Source: Coprinopsis marcescibilis (taxonomy: Eukaryota; Basidiomycota; Agaricomycetes; Agaricales; Psathyrellaceae). Taken from it: DNA of 64,000 nt. Positions 12,786 through 25,981 of the stretch are shown one piece after another. The DNA lies in contig ML210243.1 of the NCBI GenBank assembly GCA_004369085.1, positions 1 through 64,000 on the forward strand, read 5' to 3'. How positions within the stretch are numbered: the stretch's first letter is position 1; each line of letters starts with the position of its first letter. Below the pieces are notes generated by a model. It did not search any database. It worked only from the letters and a program-made list of their open reading frames with translations, and was not told the DNA's origin. The position numbers and the translations under genes are program-made.

Positions 12786-14551
12786 TCATTGTTGCTTCAA
12801 AGCCTTTGGTGCGGGTCCTTCTTCGGATCGACGGGCAGTCACCTTTACAAAGTTCTGCATCGCATAATCGGCATAGGTGACCTAGTAATGCGTGTCAGCA
12901 CATTCAAACAAAGACTCGGGACTGCATGAGAACCTACCCATTGAGCAAAATCACGCAAAAAGCTGGGCAAGAGTGGCACATAGGGAGAAAAGTTTGCATA
13001 GAACGGCAAGTAAATCGTTTGCGAGTGCTGCTCATCCATCGCGGCAATGATCCGTTTAACAATGGTGATAGGCTGGATCGACGGGAAGAAAAAGTTCCAC
13101 AAGGCGGACCTGGGAAGCTCGACCGACTGGAACATGGGGGTATGGATGTGCCCGGGGGACACCAAGGTTGTTCGGATCTTGGGGCACTTGTACCTGGAAC
13201 ACGGCGTTCAATACCAGGTCTCAGTTCTCCACAAGTAAAAAGTTACCTGTGGTCAAGTTCATATCTCAGCGACTGGTGCAGCGCAGACACAGCAGCTTTG
13301 GAAGCACAATAATCGGCTGAAACGCAAAGATCTCTCAGTTTCGCGGAGATACGCGCGGGATCCGGGAACTCACTCATTTGCGCACAGCCGACAATTCCCA
13401 TAACCGAGGAGACCGTGATGACATGGCCAACTTTGTTCTCGATCATGGAAGGGAGGAAGGCTTTCAAGGTGTAAAAGTGAGCCAGAGTATTCACACCGAA
13501 AGTCCTTGTAACGCGTTAGCAAGGTAGATGATCATCAATATACGATTGTCAGCTTACTGGTTAAGGTCTTCTGGAGCAAGATCCAAGATAAGCTTTCCTT
13601 GTACAACGCCAGCATTATTGATCAAGACGGTAGGGTCGCCAATCTACGTGAAGCGTCAGCGCCTCGGAAACGACAAGTCTTGAACTGGTGTCAACGCACC
13701 TCCTCCTTGATGGTCTTCGCAACAGCTTCAACCTCTTCCCATTTCGACACGTCGCACTTGTAGTAGGTCACATTATCTGACAGATGCTGATTAGACAAAA
13801 ATCTCATCAACTTGATGCGACGCTTACAGTTCTCTGTAACAATTGGGTTGATGTCCAAGACAACGACGCTGACGTTGCGCACAGCCAATGTGTTTGCGAG
13901 CAGTTCCCCAATACCAGATGCACCTGGACATGTCGAATCAGAATTTATTGCGCACAGTTGATACTGCAAGCACCGTACCTCCTGTGATTACGACAATCTG
14001 CTCTCCCCAGTCGAACCGTTTGGGACCCAAAATAAGGCTGCCTTGATTCCGATATAGTCGAGAATACCATCTCAAGAACCCTAACGAAGCATTGACTTCA
14101 GCAGCGAGCTCTGCATCACAAAGGGAAGCACTCACAGAAAGCGGATAATAGCGCATAGTATACCCCAAAGCCGATGATCACAGGGTCCCAGGGGCTATGA
14201 CCCTGGAATACATAGAAGACCGGGACGAAGAAGATGAAGAAGGGGCCTGAAAACACTTCGTCAGCGACAGCCACTGGATAGTAGATACTACACTGACTGA
14301 AGAGGGTATGGGTGAGGACTTTGGCGATAAGGTCGACATCCAAGTTATCAAAAACAAGCGTCGGTGCCGTGTGTCTGGACATGATTCCCGAAGTAATACA
14401 AGAAAGAAGTGGCAACGATCGAATTAGAAAGGCGCAGCCTCTGTTCAGCCCATTGCGTTAGATATTGTCCGTTTACAAGCGTCTGGAAAAACTCACTTCG
14501 TAGAATAAATGAAAGTATGGGATGAAGAGCTAGGGTGGGCGTGTCGCTCAT
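12786..14551 (-). CDS. Membrane-anchored short-chain dehydrogenase/reductase (RDH10/17-beta-HSD11-like)
   Basis: Eleven minus-strand exons (14497-14551, 14298-14438, 14136-14246, 13979-14080, 13828-13923, 13700-13776, 13558-13643, 13374-13504, 13247-13316, 12938-13193, 12786-12881) give 406 residues. The hydrophobic N-terminal region (about residues 65-105, including PFFIFFVPVFYVF) should anchor the protein in a membrane. The Rossmann fold shows the NAD(P)-binding motif TGGASGIG (135-142), LINNAG (201-206), the catalytic Ser of TVSSVMG (near 256), and YCASK with Tyr269 and Lys273. This is the classical SDR layout; an N-terminal membrane anchor is typical of lipid-droplet/ER enzymes acting on retinoids, sterols or fatty alcohols in other organisms. 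The substrate cannot be read from sequence. Every exon junction keeps phase. Confidence 0.9.
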
Positions 14552-14758
14552 GGCGTGGTCATGATCATCATTTCGGTTACCAATCCAGTAATCTAGCCCC
14601 TAACTCCAGGTTAACCAAGAATCCCATGATTTCAACACATTCGGCAATGGATGTAGAGTATCTAAAAGTATACACACAAATGGAAAGCAAGAGTGCAAGG
14701 TACTGCAGTCATGTAAGTAGGGTATCGCAAGAGGAAAGCCAAGAAGCAAATATAATGT

Positions 14759-17472
14759 CTAGAATAGTTTTATTGCACGGACCCATCCCTTCTTGATCGC
14801 ATATTCAACGACCTCCCCGGCGCACCCAGGCCCTTGACGCAGAGCAGCACGATTAACGGGTGCGATGGTCTTCCTTCGACCTTTGGCCTTTGTAATGGCT
14901 TTGGCCTGGGCAGGGAAGGCTTCCGTCAAGACACCGCCGAGCCACTGCTCGATGTCCACCAACGAATCGTAGCAGTCCCTCTCCGAGAACGCAACATCTG
15001 GCCCACTCACAGGCGCTTCTTTAGTTTTGCGAGCTGTTGGTGCTCTGAGACCCTTTCCAGTAAGGAGTTGCGTGCAAAGGTAATGCAACCACTGTGCAAG
15101 ACGATCAGAGCAGTTCAAGAGTAGAGGATCGAATGGGCTTACCATGACGTTCGTCATGGGATGATAGTCTCCCCAGTCGCCGTTTGTCAGGTCTCTCATC
15201 ATGCGATAAATTTCAAACTGATAATCGCCTATGCAAGCTGTAAGTATACGTAGGTTTGGACAATAGAATCTGATAAATTACCTTGGCCCATGAAGACCTC
15301 TTCGTCAAACGGAGTCCAGTGGGCGCGAAATCCATCTGAGCCATCCCCAGCATCCATCCTGGAGAGCCCCAGATCAATAACAGTCGCTTGAACGCCGTGG
15401 CTGGCATCATCCATGAATACCCGCGGAGTTTTGGGTTTCGCAGCCTGGTTCAGATTGACGGCTTGCAAACGAGGCCTCTGGGAAGCGACATTCTTGACCA
15501 GGATCTGACCCCAATGAAGATCTCGATGCTGTCAGGAAAGCAGATAAGGTTACAGAAAGTGACACAATTAAGATTTGCAAACCTCAAAAGACACCAGACG
15601 TTCGGCATGAGCAAGCGATTTAGCGACCTGCCAGAAGATACTACATGCTTGCTTCCACCCAACCTTACTTGCGTTCACGAATGAATAGGTCTCCAGATCA
15701 GGACCTCCGTTGGGAAGAACAATGATAGCATATACTTGTGAGAGTTTGAAACTGTCTAGGTAATAGACGGTTTAGCACAAGAATTGTCAATATGGTCGAT
15801 GAACAGGCTCACCCGGTCGGATACTGTCGGACCCCTTCTTGTCGTTGTACTCGTCCCAGAGCTGGAGCAGCAGTTGAGGATACTTCCCTCTGACAATGTA
15901 GGTTTTCAGGAATTTCACAAACCCTCCATACACCTCGCCCATCGCCCTAGTCACGATGATCTCCTTCCGGACGTCCTGCGCATCGCTTGGTGCTGGGCCC
16001 TCCTGCTCACCCACCGCATTGCTTCGGGGAGCCAAAGTCATCTGAGCGGCGGTCGTTTTTGTGGACTCATCTCGCAAGGGAATAACCTTGAGAACAACAT
16101 TGCCGATCCCAAAGACCTCAGAGTAGCTGGCCTCCCCAATTTTTCTGAATTCGAGTTCATGACCATTTGGACGACCTTCTTGAAGAATCGGGTCGAACGG
16201 GAAGCTTTCGATGAACGAGGAGAAGTCGTGAGGCCCACAAACTTCCTGATGGCATTCCTCAAGAAGAGGGCGGAGATATTCAGGTATATCATGCTCTGCA
16301 GCGGTTGGCGTATCGTTGTATCCCAAATCAAGGCTTAGCTCTGAGAAATCGAGCGAAAAGTCAAGATCCGTAGGTGTGGTAGGAGAAGGAGGAGATGGCG
16401 GGTCGAATAGACCCTTTGAGCGGTTGCCTCGAATGGGGGTTAGCTGGCGGGGCCGGGCAATGGGCGATGGGGGGCGATGGAACGCCGGACGATGAAGTGG
16501 ACGCGGCTTGGGCTTGGGTGGTGTTGCCGGCGTGGTTATTCGGGTTTCCGAAGGTTCTTTAGCAATGGGTGCAATCGGATAGGGTGCTGGCGGGATTAGC
16601 ACTTCAACTGTTGGCAGCCTTGATAAAGGCTTCGTCGTTGGTTTTCTGGGTGGTGGCGGTCTTGCTTTAACTTCAGGTTCAGATTCTGAATCGTCAGAGA
16701 GGACGACAGTTGGTTGCTTCTTGAGGGCACGTTTAGGTTTCTTGGGCTGCCTAACGACTTCAGACTCTGAGTCGCAGTTTACCTGTGCTGCTGGCCTGGA
16801 TGCCACCTTCGTTAGGCGAGGTTTCGAGATCTCATTGTTGATCTGTATACCAGTTCTTGACACTCGACGCTCTTTCGTGACCACCTCGCCAGCATCATCC
16901 AGCACAGTGATATCCACGTCCACAGTTTTGACCGACTTTCCGAGCTTGAAGGGAACGGCCTTTCCGAGCTTTCCAGACGGTACTCGTTGCTGGCCTAGGC
17001 GCATGTGTGCGGGAAGGCCCGGGGATCCTGGTACATTGGGTGAAAAAGTGGCCAGAGGCATCCTGAAGGGCGAGTCCATCGCCGTCCCCGTAGTCGTGGG
17101 TTCATATGTATCTGAAGGGTCTGCCAATTTAGCTTTAGGTTTGATTTGTTGCAGCGAATCACCCTTAGTGGGTCTGCGGGATTCCTGAATGAGCTGCGCA
17201 ACCCGATTAGGCTTCTTGATTGGCGAAGCAGTTAGTGACGGCCTCTTCTTCCGCTGCTTGCCGACAACCTTGGGCGAGGACTTGGGGATCTGGTTCTCCC
17301 GTTTCTTCATCCTGGACGTGAGTCCGGCTATTGCTGGGGGTGGCGGGAGGTCATCGAAGATGCTGACAAGGCCGTTAGGACCAAGTTTGGTCTCTGCTGA
17401 GACTGTGACATCGACGACGCGTTTGCCTCTCTTCCCGTATGCATTGATCTGCTTTGTCCGAGTGGAGAGCAT
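14759..17472 (-). CDS. Haspin-type histone H3 kinase
   Basis: Five minus-strand exons (15813-17472, 15583-15755, 15282-15528, 15143-15228, 14759-15091) give 832 residues. The first 460 residues are disordered, basic and Ser/Pro-rich. The kinase domain begins near residue 470 with the glycine loop KIGEASYSEVFG. It continues through VVLKVIPL, HRDLHWGQIL (His612-Asp614 region) and VIDLGLSR (Asp663), and ends with the haspin-specific C-terminal lobe QFEIYRMMRDLTNGDWGDYH. Haspins phosphorylate histone H3 Thr3 at mitosis to recruit the chromosomal passenger complex. The magnesium-binding motif reads DLG here, where metazoan haspins are known for DYT. The ATG at 17472 follows a CACC context; the frame upstream is open but has no ATG. 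The promoter is shared with PSF2. Confidence 0.9.
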
Positions 17473-17812
17473 GGTGAATATAAGTGCAGCAGCGAGAAGA
17501 ACGAGTGCTGCGCCTATATGTTCCTTGAGTTCTTGTAGCAAGGGAATCGTAGGACAGTGTCAATGAATGGGAGAGGCTCTTGCTTGCCAGCGAAGGTGGG
17601 GTTACAGAGTCTTGAAAGCGCTTGAAGCTCGACCACGATGGCAGCGCGAGGGCACTGGACAGGATCGTTCCAAAAGAAGAAGCCCAACATGTGATCACGC
17701 GTGGGATCGACGCGTCGCATCACATGACCGTTAGCCCCTGTATACCGTTCCGGCTTCAAACTTGAGCTTTTCCGTCTGCCACCAAGTTCAAGCAACGACT
17801 CGCTCGCCACAA
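17473..17812. promoter_or_regulatory. Divergent promoter haspin / PSF2 with two MluI boxes
   Basis: This 340-base gap separates the two start codons. It contains ACGCGT at 17697-17702 and again at 17710-17715, 98-116 bases upstream of the PSF2 ATG. ACGCGT is the core of the MluI cell-cycle box bound by MBF-type (Swi6-Mbp1/Res) factors, which drive G1/S genes in yeasts; that it works here is inferred from sequence and gene identity. Confidence 0.55.
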
Positions 17813-18597
17813 ATGGCCCTCCCTCCAGCTCTACGCGGCTCAGTCACTCCGCAAGAACTAGAAATGATAGCATCCCAACAAGTTATCGAAATAATCCCCT
17901 TGATCGCGATGGAAAAGACTGCCTTCATCTCGGTACTCATCTCTCGAGAAAACATCCATGGGACCCTTTCCAATCAATGAACTCGTGCATCTATGCTAGG
18001 GTGCCTACGGTCCACTGAGACCACCAAATAAATCCAAGATACCCCTCTGGATGGCCGTGAATCTGAAGCAGAAGAAGAAATGCCACATTGTACCTCCAAG
18101 ATGGCTCAACGTCGGTGGGTGCTCGCTCTTTGAATGACATGACCGCGCTCTCAACTGAGCTGTGTGCCCAGAATTCCTCCAGGGAAGGTTAGATCTCGAA
18201 AACTCAGATTCTCGGGCGTTCTGCGAGCTACCATTCCGGTTTGCTGAGATCGCAAAGGTCATAATAGACATGTGTGTCTCAAGGTGTCCTTTCATTCCTG
18301 GCCGAACTCATTCTTCTCTAAGTGCCTCTGACGACCTAGAAAATCCGGACCAAATACGCTCGCTGCTGAAGGATCTTCGGGAAGCACGGCAAGCTAAATG
18401 TCGAGCAGGTTTGGGTCAAATAGATCACAGCGAATTGAGTGTGAGTTGCGTCCGAATACTCTTGGTGTACCCATCTATAACGGCTGCCATAGTTGTCAAA
18501 TCTAGGGTCGATGGAGATCAACGAAATTCGACCGGTGTTTGTTCAATCCATGAATATATTGAGCAAGCTCGCTCGAAGCAATACACTGGAGGCATAA
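17813..18597 (+). CDS. PSF2: GINS complex subunit PSF2
   Basis: Five exons (17813-17932, 18000-18114, 18172-18271, 18323-18440, 18493-18597) give 185 residues, the usual fungal length. PSF2 is part of the GINS tetramer, which joins Cdc45 and Mcm2-7 to form the replicative helicase. Diagnostic features are the N-terminal MALPPALRGSVTPQELEMIA, then IEIIPLI, YGPLRPPNKSKIPLWMAVNL, and the helical LPFRFAEIAKVIID. The C-terminal NEIRPVFVQSMNILSKLAR is also typical. All junctions keep phase. The gene converges with YVC1 downstream; the stop codons are about 150 bases apart. Confidence 0.96.
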
Positions 18598-18751
18598 TTC
18601 GACAAGTGTTCGGTATAATGTCTCAATGTACACGGCTAATCGTCACCATTACTGTTCAGATAGCCCTAAACGACCATAAATATAACCAATGGGCCCAAAG
18701 CCCTCAAAGCGCTTCGAACTCAACCACCACCCATAGCAGAATGGGTCTAGA

Positions 18752-21620
18752 CTACTGTTTGTTCTGGGCTTGCAAGAGTTCGGTCAACTGTTGCAGCTGG
18801 TGCTTAAGGCTATCAATCTCGCGTAAAATCGTCGCCTCACTCGACTGTCAAAAATATCAGCTTGCATCCATCTCGGGATGAGCGCAAGGCATACCTGGGT
18901 GGTGCTAGGGAACACCTTGACCAGTTCCTCAAAGGGAACTTTGCTGATTGTCCTACCCTCGGGATCGTCGACGACAGGGTTCCGGTTCTCAGGGCTATCG
19001 TCGGCACCTTCGTCATTTCCACGGAACCACCTGTCCAACCAGGCATTCTTCTTGCGGTCAAAGGTCGACTCAAACATTGCAATAACCGTGAGGGGGATGA
19101 AAAACAGGGTGGCCATCACATATCGATTGAGCTAAAGACGAAGATGAGTCATTGGTGGTTGAGGCAATTGGGGAACATACATGAGCGTAATTCTTCCTAC
19201 TGAGTCGGACGACCGGGAAGAATCTACACTTCCAGTCAGACAATGCTTTTTGGAAAACGAGGACCCTACTCACTCAAGCGGAGCAACGAGGAAGGTTTCG
19301 ATAAGATTGAATGGTGCGGGATAAACGTAAGAATCTGGCGCTCTGATCATGGTGATCGTCTTTCTCGCGAAAAAGGCGAGATATTGGGCCTCTGCGTCGT
19401 CGACAACCTAACCAGTCAACCAACAACGTCAACACAGAACGTGTAGAAATATAAAAATGGGCACCGACGTCGGAATACGCGGAAGAGAACAACGAGATCA
19501 GCACATTGAGCAGCACAATGGCTGTCACTGCGCTCCATCTATGTTTTCAAATTTACATTGAGCAGATCTCACAGAAAAGGAGGGGGTACGCACAGGTAAT
19601 ACAAAAGGAGGCCTGCTGGACTGAGTTGGGTTGGGCAAAGCTAAGTTAAAGGCCCCGTTTTAAGTTGAGTGACCTCATACCTATCGCTATATCGTTCGTA
19701 GTTGGGAGCTCTTGAATGATGTCAGCACATATAACAGCAGCAATATGTAAGCTACATACTGGAGGAGGGCTTGAACCAGTACATTTAGCACCTTTGATTC
19801 AATAGTCAGCCTGGTTCAATAGAACGAGCAAGCGCTATACCTCGGAAATCGGTTCCACAGTACCGTCTGCAGCGTCCAATGCAAAGAGACCTTGTGCGAA
19901 CCCGATTGCCAAAACGGACAAGAGCTGCTAGATGATGAGAAAGAGGTCCTAGTTTTGAGCAGAAAAGACACGCACTGCAAAGAAGATTCCAGATTCCTTC
20001 AGCATTCGCGCAACGCAGATTTGCATTGTGCCGATGTATTTGTAGCCATCGAACACGGTAATGAGTTCTTGAACCTTGGGTCAGTACACACGCTGCCTGA
20101 TATTTCTGAAACTTACTCATCCAGATAAAGGGTGCAACAAAGCTAAGCACCTGGAAGCTCTGCAATCTATAAACGACTTGTTGCTCTGCGGTAATCGCCC
20201 TAATTCCGAGAAGTCGCAGGGTGAAGGCAGCAGCCAACAAGACGTCCGTGATGAGAGAAACGAATTCCCAATAGGAGAATGCACGCCACGTCGCAAACCT
20301 CAAGAGGGTATAAAACTAATATTGTTCAGTCGAAGGTCAGATATTGAACGGATTTTGTTATTTACCTTGTGCAAGTCTAAAAATGGGTGATAAGCATCGT
20401 TAAGCATTGCAGAAGATTTAGCACACCTTCAAAAATGAAAGACAAGGACAGAGTGTAGAGAATTGTCTCCCAACCATCCCAGTGGGGAGTCTGCGACTTC
20501 TCCAAAGGTTCTTTTACTGAATGTGCGACATAGTTGAGTAGGGGCGTTTTGAAAATTAGAGAACAACAAATACCTGCTTGAGAGTATACCGCTAGGAAGA
20601 ATAGCCAAATCACAACACGGAAGATGTTCTGATACCGAGGAACAGAGAGACGAGACACGTCGAGGTGACCCCAGAACGTGTGTTCTCTGGTGTCAGAATA
20701 GCGAACATCTGCAACAGGGCCATGGGTCGACAATGACTGGCGAAGAAGTCCCGGGAGACTTACAATCAATATCATGATTCTCACTGTTCTTCTGAATCAA
20801 TTCTCCGGTCCATAAATCGTTAACCACTGGCAGCCCTGTGAGCAGACAGGCAGTGTACGTTGTAAATAGGGACTTACCGTCTTGAGCCTCACTCGAGGAC
20901 AAGAAAACCGTACTGCCAACATTATCGTCAGTACGAACATTGCTTGAGAGAACATCAAGCTTTTTACCAATGCTGGTCTATAGCCAACTCCAAAGCGCTC
21001 GCCATGTCGCTAATGTCGCCGTCTATCTGTCTGTGCCGGTACCTCTTGGACATGATTTGATTTAGACGTTCGGGATCAGAATGGTGGACTATCCTGCGGG
21101 CCAGGACCTCGCAAGCGATAGCTAGAGTGACGTATGAGTGATCCTGCAGACACCTAGCCGAACAGGTGCGTACCTCTCCCAAGATTCTCGTCATAGTCCG
21201 CGGGATTGTGGTTGGCATCCCACATAAACTCTGCCCGTGCGCGAAGCAAACAGTATGGGAGCTAACCAGGATACCATTAGCACAAGGTTGAGCAGTACGG
21301 TGCTTTGACCAATCATACCGCGTCAATAAAGTCTCCTGCGGCCGCTTTGTAGGATGAGATGACCTGTGGAGTAATGACGCGACTGGTGGGCTCCTTTATC
21401 TGATCAGGGTCGACTTCGACAGGGAGCAACGTCAAGGTCAAAGCTCTCAATCGTTTCACAAGCTCTTGGGAATGTCAGAGGAGATTCCAGCCTAAAAAAG
21501 AGAGTACACACTCGTTAAAGTATCTGGAGCAGGCCTCTCAGAGTGTGTGTTCGAAATAAGCGAACCCCTGTCTTCTGCGTCTGCAGCATTTCGAGCAGTG
21601 GTGCCCAAAAACCCTGACAT
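18752..21620 (-). CDS. YVC1: TRP-type vacuolar/vesicular calcium channel (YVC1 family), 20 exons
   Basis: Minus-strand exons: 21512-21620, 21319-21464, 21174-21261, 20968-21121, 20878-20912, 20764-20835, 20574-20708, 20427-20516, 20366-20376, 20117-20315, 19976-20067, 19841-19924, 19760-19791, 19681-19710, 19594-19620, 19469-19538, 19274-19407, 19181-19223, 18895-19131, 18752-18844; 626 residues. YVC1-type channels release calcium from the vacuole. Visible are TM segments (for example NIFRVVIWLFFLAVYSQA), the S4-S5-like TVFDGYKYIGTMQICVARML, a pore/S6 region with LLLYYLWSAVTAIVLLNVL and ISLFSSAYSD, then post-S6 AEAQYLAFFARKTI. An acidic tail and a C-terminal coiled coil (REIDSLKHQLQQLTELLQ) follow. 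The 11-base exon 20366-20376 codes the end of DLHK. One junction (19468/19408) uses a weak GTCGGT donor. Confidence 0.92.
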
Positions 21621-21788
21621 GGTGGAGGTAGAGAGTCAAGCTGCTCTATTGGCAGCGGCTGGAGCTTGAATTGTTTTTGTTGCCGCCACCGTCATGACTG
21701 TCAGTGGAATTCGGCTTAGACGTCATTTCATCAGTTGACCTGGGCAATTACAAGCAAACAAGCTTTCGCTGGTACCACCATCACCGCC
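21621..21788. promoter_or_regulatory. Divergent promoter YVC1 / ARPC3
   Basis: Only 168 bases separate the two start codons, so both genes must share control elements. A GACGTCA core (CRE-like half site) lies near 21719-21725 in the AGACGTCATT context; no strong TATA box is seen. Confidence 0.4.
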
Positions 21789-22491
21789 ATGCCGGTGCGT
21801 GAATATTGTATGGATCCCAGCTTTATATGCTAATTAACGCGATCTAGGCATACCATTCGTCGTTCAATGAGGAGCCTGATGTCAGGCTCGCTGGAAACCT
21901 GTCCATATTGCCAATCAGAACCAGGATAAGAGGTCCAGCACCAATTGGTTCGTCGCCGCAGTTAAGGTTTTCGGTTCGCATACTGAACTACTCATGTAGC
22001 CGACCCAGCACAGGCAGACATCATCGACGAAACTCTGGATCTATTCCGCGCCAATTCGTTGTTCAGGAACTTTGAGATCAAGGGCCCTGCTGACCGTACT
22101 CTGATCATCCTCATCCTCTTCGTCTCCGACTGCTTGGCAAAGATTGGATCTGCTCGAACCGTTCCTACACAGATAGAGGCATCCAAGCTGCTCAATACTT
22201 TGTCTGTAGACTCCTTCCCTATTCCGGGAGACGCCAACTTTGCTTTGAACTCTCATTATGGCCCGCCATCAAGTCGTCAGGACGCCGGTGAGCAGTACTC
22301 ACCCTCTTTTTGCTGCTCGCGTTTCTCATCTGGCTCGTGTAGATTACCTGCGACAATATCTCACTCAAGTACGACAAGAGCTGTCAGCACGGTTGGTCGA
22401 GAAGCTATATGCAGATGGTACCGGCAAGCCTAGCAAGTGGTGGATGGCATTCCAAAAGCGAAGATTCATGAATAGGAGCTTGGGATCATGA
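21789..22491 (+). CDS. ARPC3: Arp2/3 complex subunit 3 (p21-Arc)
   Basis: Four exons (21789-21794, 21848-21947, 22000-22287, 22343-22491) give 180 residues, the family's usual size. The protein begins MPAYHSSFNEEPDVRLAGN, with the first two residues on a 6-base coding exon. It continues with LPIRTRIRGPAP, DIIDETLDLFRANSLFRNFE and GPADRTLI, and ends with YLRQYLTQVRQELSARLVEK and PSKWWMAFQKRRFM. ARPC3 is a structural subunit of the complex that nucleates branched actin at sites of endocytosis and hyphal growth. The start is fixed by conservation: MP immediately before AYHSSFN. The gene converges with NOB1, with 64 bases between stops. Confidence 0.96.
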
Positions 22492-22555
22492 TCATCTTAT
22501 CATATCCAATATGATACATACATACAAGACAGCCGGATAATGTACGAATAGCAGA

Positions 22556-24168
22556 TCACTTCTTCTTTCGCCTTTCATTCGGATTCTTCCGCCCGTAGCC
22601 AATCTGTGGCATGTCACCGTCCATCTTCGAGTTTCTCGTGGTTCGGCCTTTCCCATCAGCACCAACACTGGCTATCTCAGGTATCCAGTCAGGGTCCATC
22701 CAACTACTCACACCAGCGTTGGCGCCATTCGCGCTGATGCCTTTGGAGATGATTCCCCTCGTCATTCGTGCTTCCTCGCGCTCACGCTTGCCATCAACCA
22801 GATGCTTCGCTCGCATATACTCGACTTGGTCCTCTCTCAAGACTAAGCCCATTCCGGTTCCTGTTTTTGCGGATCCATGCTTGGGTGCAGGAATCGAGTA
22901 CTTCGTCCCTCTTATCCGGTATTGGAAGTTAGGTTTGAGATGTACTTGCATAACCGGTGAGTCGGACGCTGCGGTGGGGGATGAGAGGGTTACTGAGGCA
23001 CGCAGCAAGGTATTGTTGCCGCATGAGGGGCAGAACTTCTTCGAGTTATCTTTGCAGATTCTGGTCGGCCAGGTAAGATATCATAAAGAGGGATAGTTAA
23101 TGTTGAACTCACTTGAAACATGCGTGACATCTGAGAACCCAATTCTTCACTTTCTCTATCCTCTTTCCTTCAAGCCCGACCAGATTCAACCCCATTTGTA
23201 GGAGCACGTTCTGCATTGCGAAATCGGCGGTCATGCAGCCAGCATCGATAGGTTCCACCTTCTTTTTTCTGCCCTTGGAGTCTACATTTGACTCGGGAAG
23301 TAGATCCAACGCTCGAGATTTGTGCAGGCCCACGTTTTGAGGTGTGATCCATTCTCCTTCACCGTCGTCTTCGTCGGATGGGTCTTCGTATACGGGTGAT
23401 GGCGATCTCCTCGAAGTGGTGTGATCTGGCTGCGCTCCAAGTGGGGATGCTGTTCCCTGTTCTGTAGCTTCATCCTCAGCGACGCGAGTAAGCTCCACAT
23501 CTAACGGTTCGAGGTCCTCCGCGGCAATATCTTCAGCGTTTTGTTCGACAGTTTCCGTTGTATCCTCTACTGATTCCACTTCTGCAGCTATTGAGACCTG
23601 TTCTAGAGCTTCTGCGAGCTTAGTAGCGTCGCCTTCTGTGTCGGTTTGTTGCGATGCCGAATCTGAAGCAGAAATCCCATTTGTTTCTGAAGTTGATGCA
23701 ATCTACTGCCCAATCGTCAGGAAAAAGCCCTGTATCACCATTTTTTGTACCTGCCTCTTCGCCGGATTCCCCTGCGACTTTGCGTTGTTTGGCTTCTTCG
23801 TGGAGTGTATGTGTGAGCGCTAAGACGCAGATATCGGCATGCGAAAGCACAGAATAATCTCCAGTCTTCTTCGACCATTGTATTACTGTTGATATCAATT
23901 GAAACAAATGAGTTACAGTCAAAGCAAGATATCCTCCCTTCTCACCGTTCGTCAAGCTGGCTGGGGCTGGAGATCGGACTTGCACCTTTACACCAGACAT
24001 CAGCCCAAGCTTTTCGAAATGCTCTCTCGCTCGATGGTCCTTCAATTCTGAGAGAACCTGAGGCACCGTGAAGTATGTTTCTGCCAGCCCGCGCAATGGG
24101 GACAACGAGAGCAGTGGCCCCGCATCGAGGACCAAGTTTTTGCACTTTGGAGGCTGAGAATCGGCCAT
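22556..24168 (-). CDS. NOB1: 20S pre-rRNA D-site endonuclease NOB1
   Basis: Four minus-strand exons (23946-24168, 23751-23885, 23113-23686, 22556-23060) give 478 residues. NOB1 cuts the 3' end of 18S rRNA in late cytoplasmic 40S maturation. The N-terminal PIN domain shows the acidic residues in LVLDAGPLL, VLSELKD and VLSHADICVLAL. A long acidic insert follows, then a second conserved block beginning ITPQNVGLHK. The zinc ribbon is split by an intron: LRCHACFK then ICKDNSKKFCPSCG. The C-terminus has PKFQYRI-type sequence (PNFQYRIRGTKYSIPAPKHG) and a basic end. The second intron uses acceptor CTTCAG at 23687, the only one that restores the downstream frame. Confidence 0.95.
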
Positions 24169-24417
24169 TTCGTCGAGGTAAAGCAGAGGAAGACTAATTT
24201 AACGATCTAGCCACTGACTTGAAAAGTTCGTGCCAAGCCATTGATGATGAGACTAGCGGAATCAATATCGATAAGATAAGATTCGGCCGACATGGTTTAC
24301 GACGGACAACCGACTCAGCTGCATCGATCGCCGTGAAATGTCGCTATTTAATGGACCACAGGCGGAACCGATTCACAAGGTTTCTTCCGTTATCTCAACA
24401 GGAAAGCTAGTATCACG
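24169..24417. promoter_or_regulatory. Divergent promoter NOB1 / LEU2
   Basis: 249 bases between start codons. A TATTTA element sits at 24345-24350, about 70 bases before the LEU2 ATG. A CGACTCA at 24311-24317 differs by one base from the Gcn4/Cpc1 site TGACTCA, which controls amino acid biosynthesis genes in other fungi. I saw no CCGGNNCCGG Leu3-type site. Confidence 0.35.
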
Positions 24418-25811
<1,394 letters not shown>

Positions 25812-25981
25812 ACGGACATTGAATGTTGGGGTCGAATCAAGAATAGAACCGGCAGTCGAATATAATCAACATCTATGTAGGAAGCAGAATAGGTATACAC
25901 GGGCGAACGATGTGGCAGTATAAGAGTCCAGAATTCAGAAGTCTAAGGTGTCCATGAAATTCTTTTCGTGCGTTTCCATAT

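Noticed and set aside
19469..20067. Suspicion that several tiny YVC1 exons (27-32 bases) were modelling artefacts
   Set aside because: Each keeps phase and together they rebuild a continuous TRP S6/pore sequence, so they were kept.
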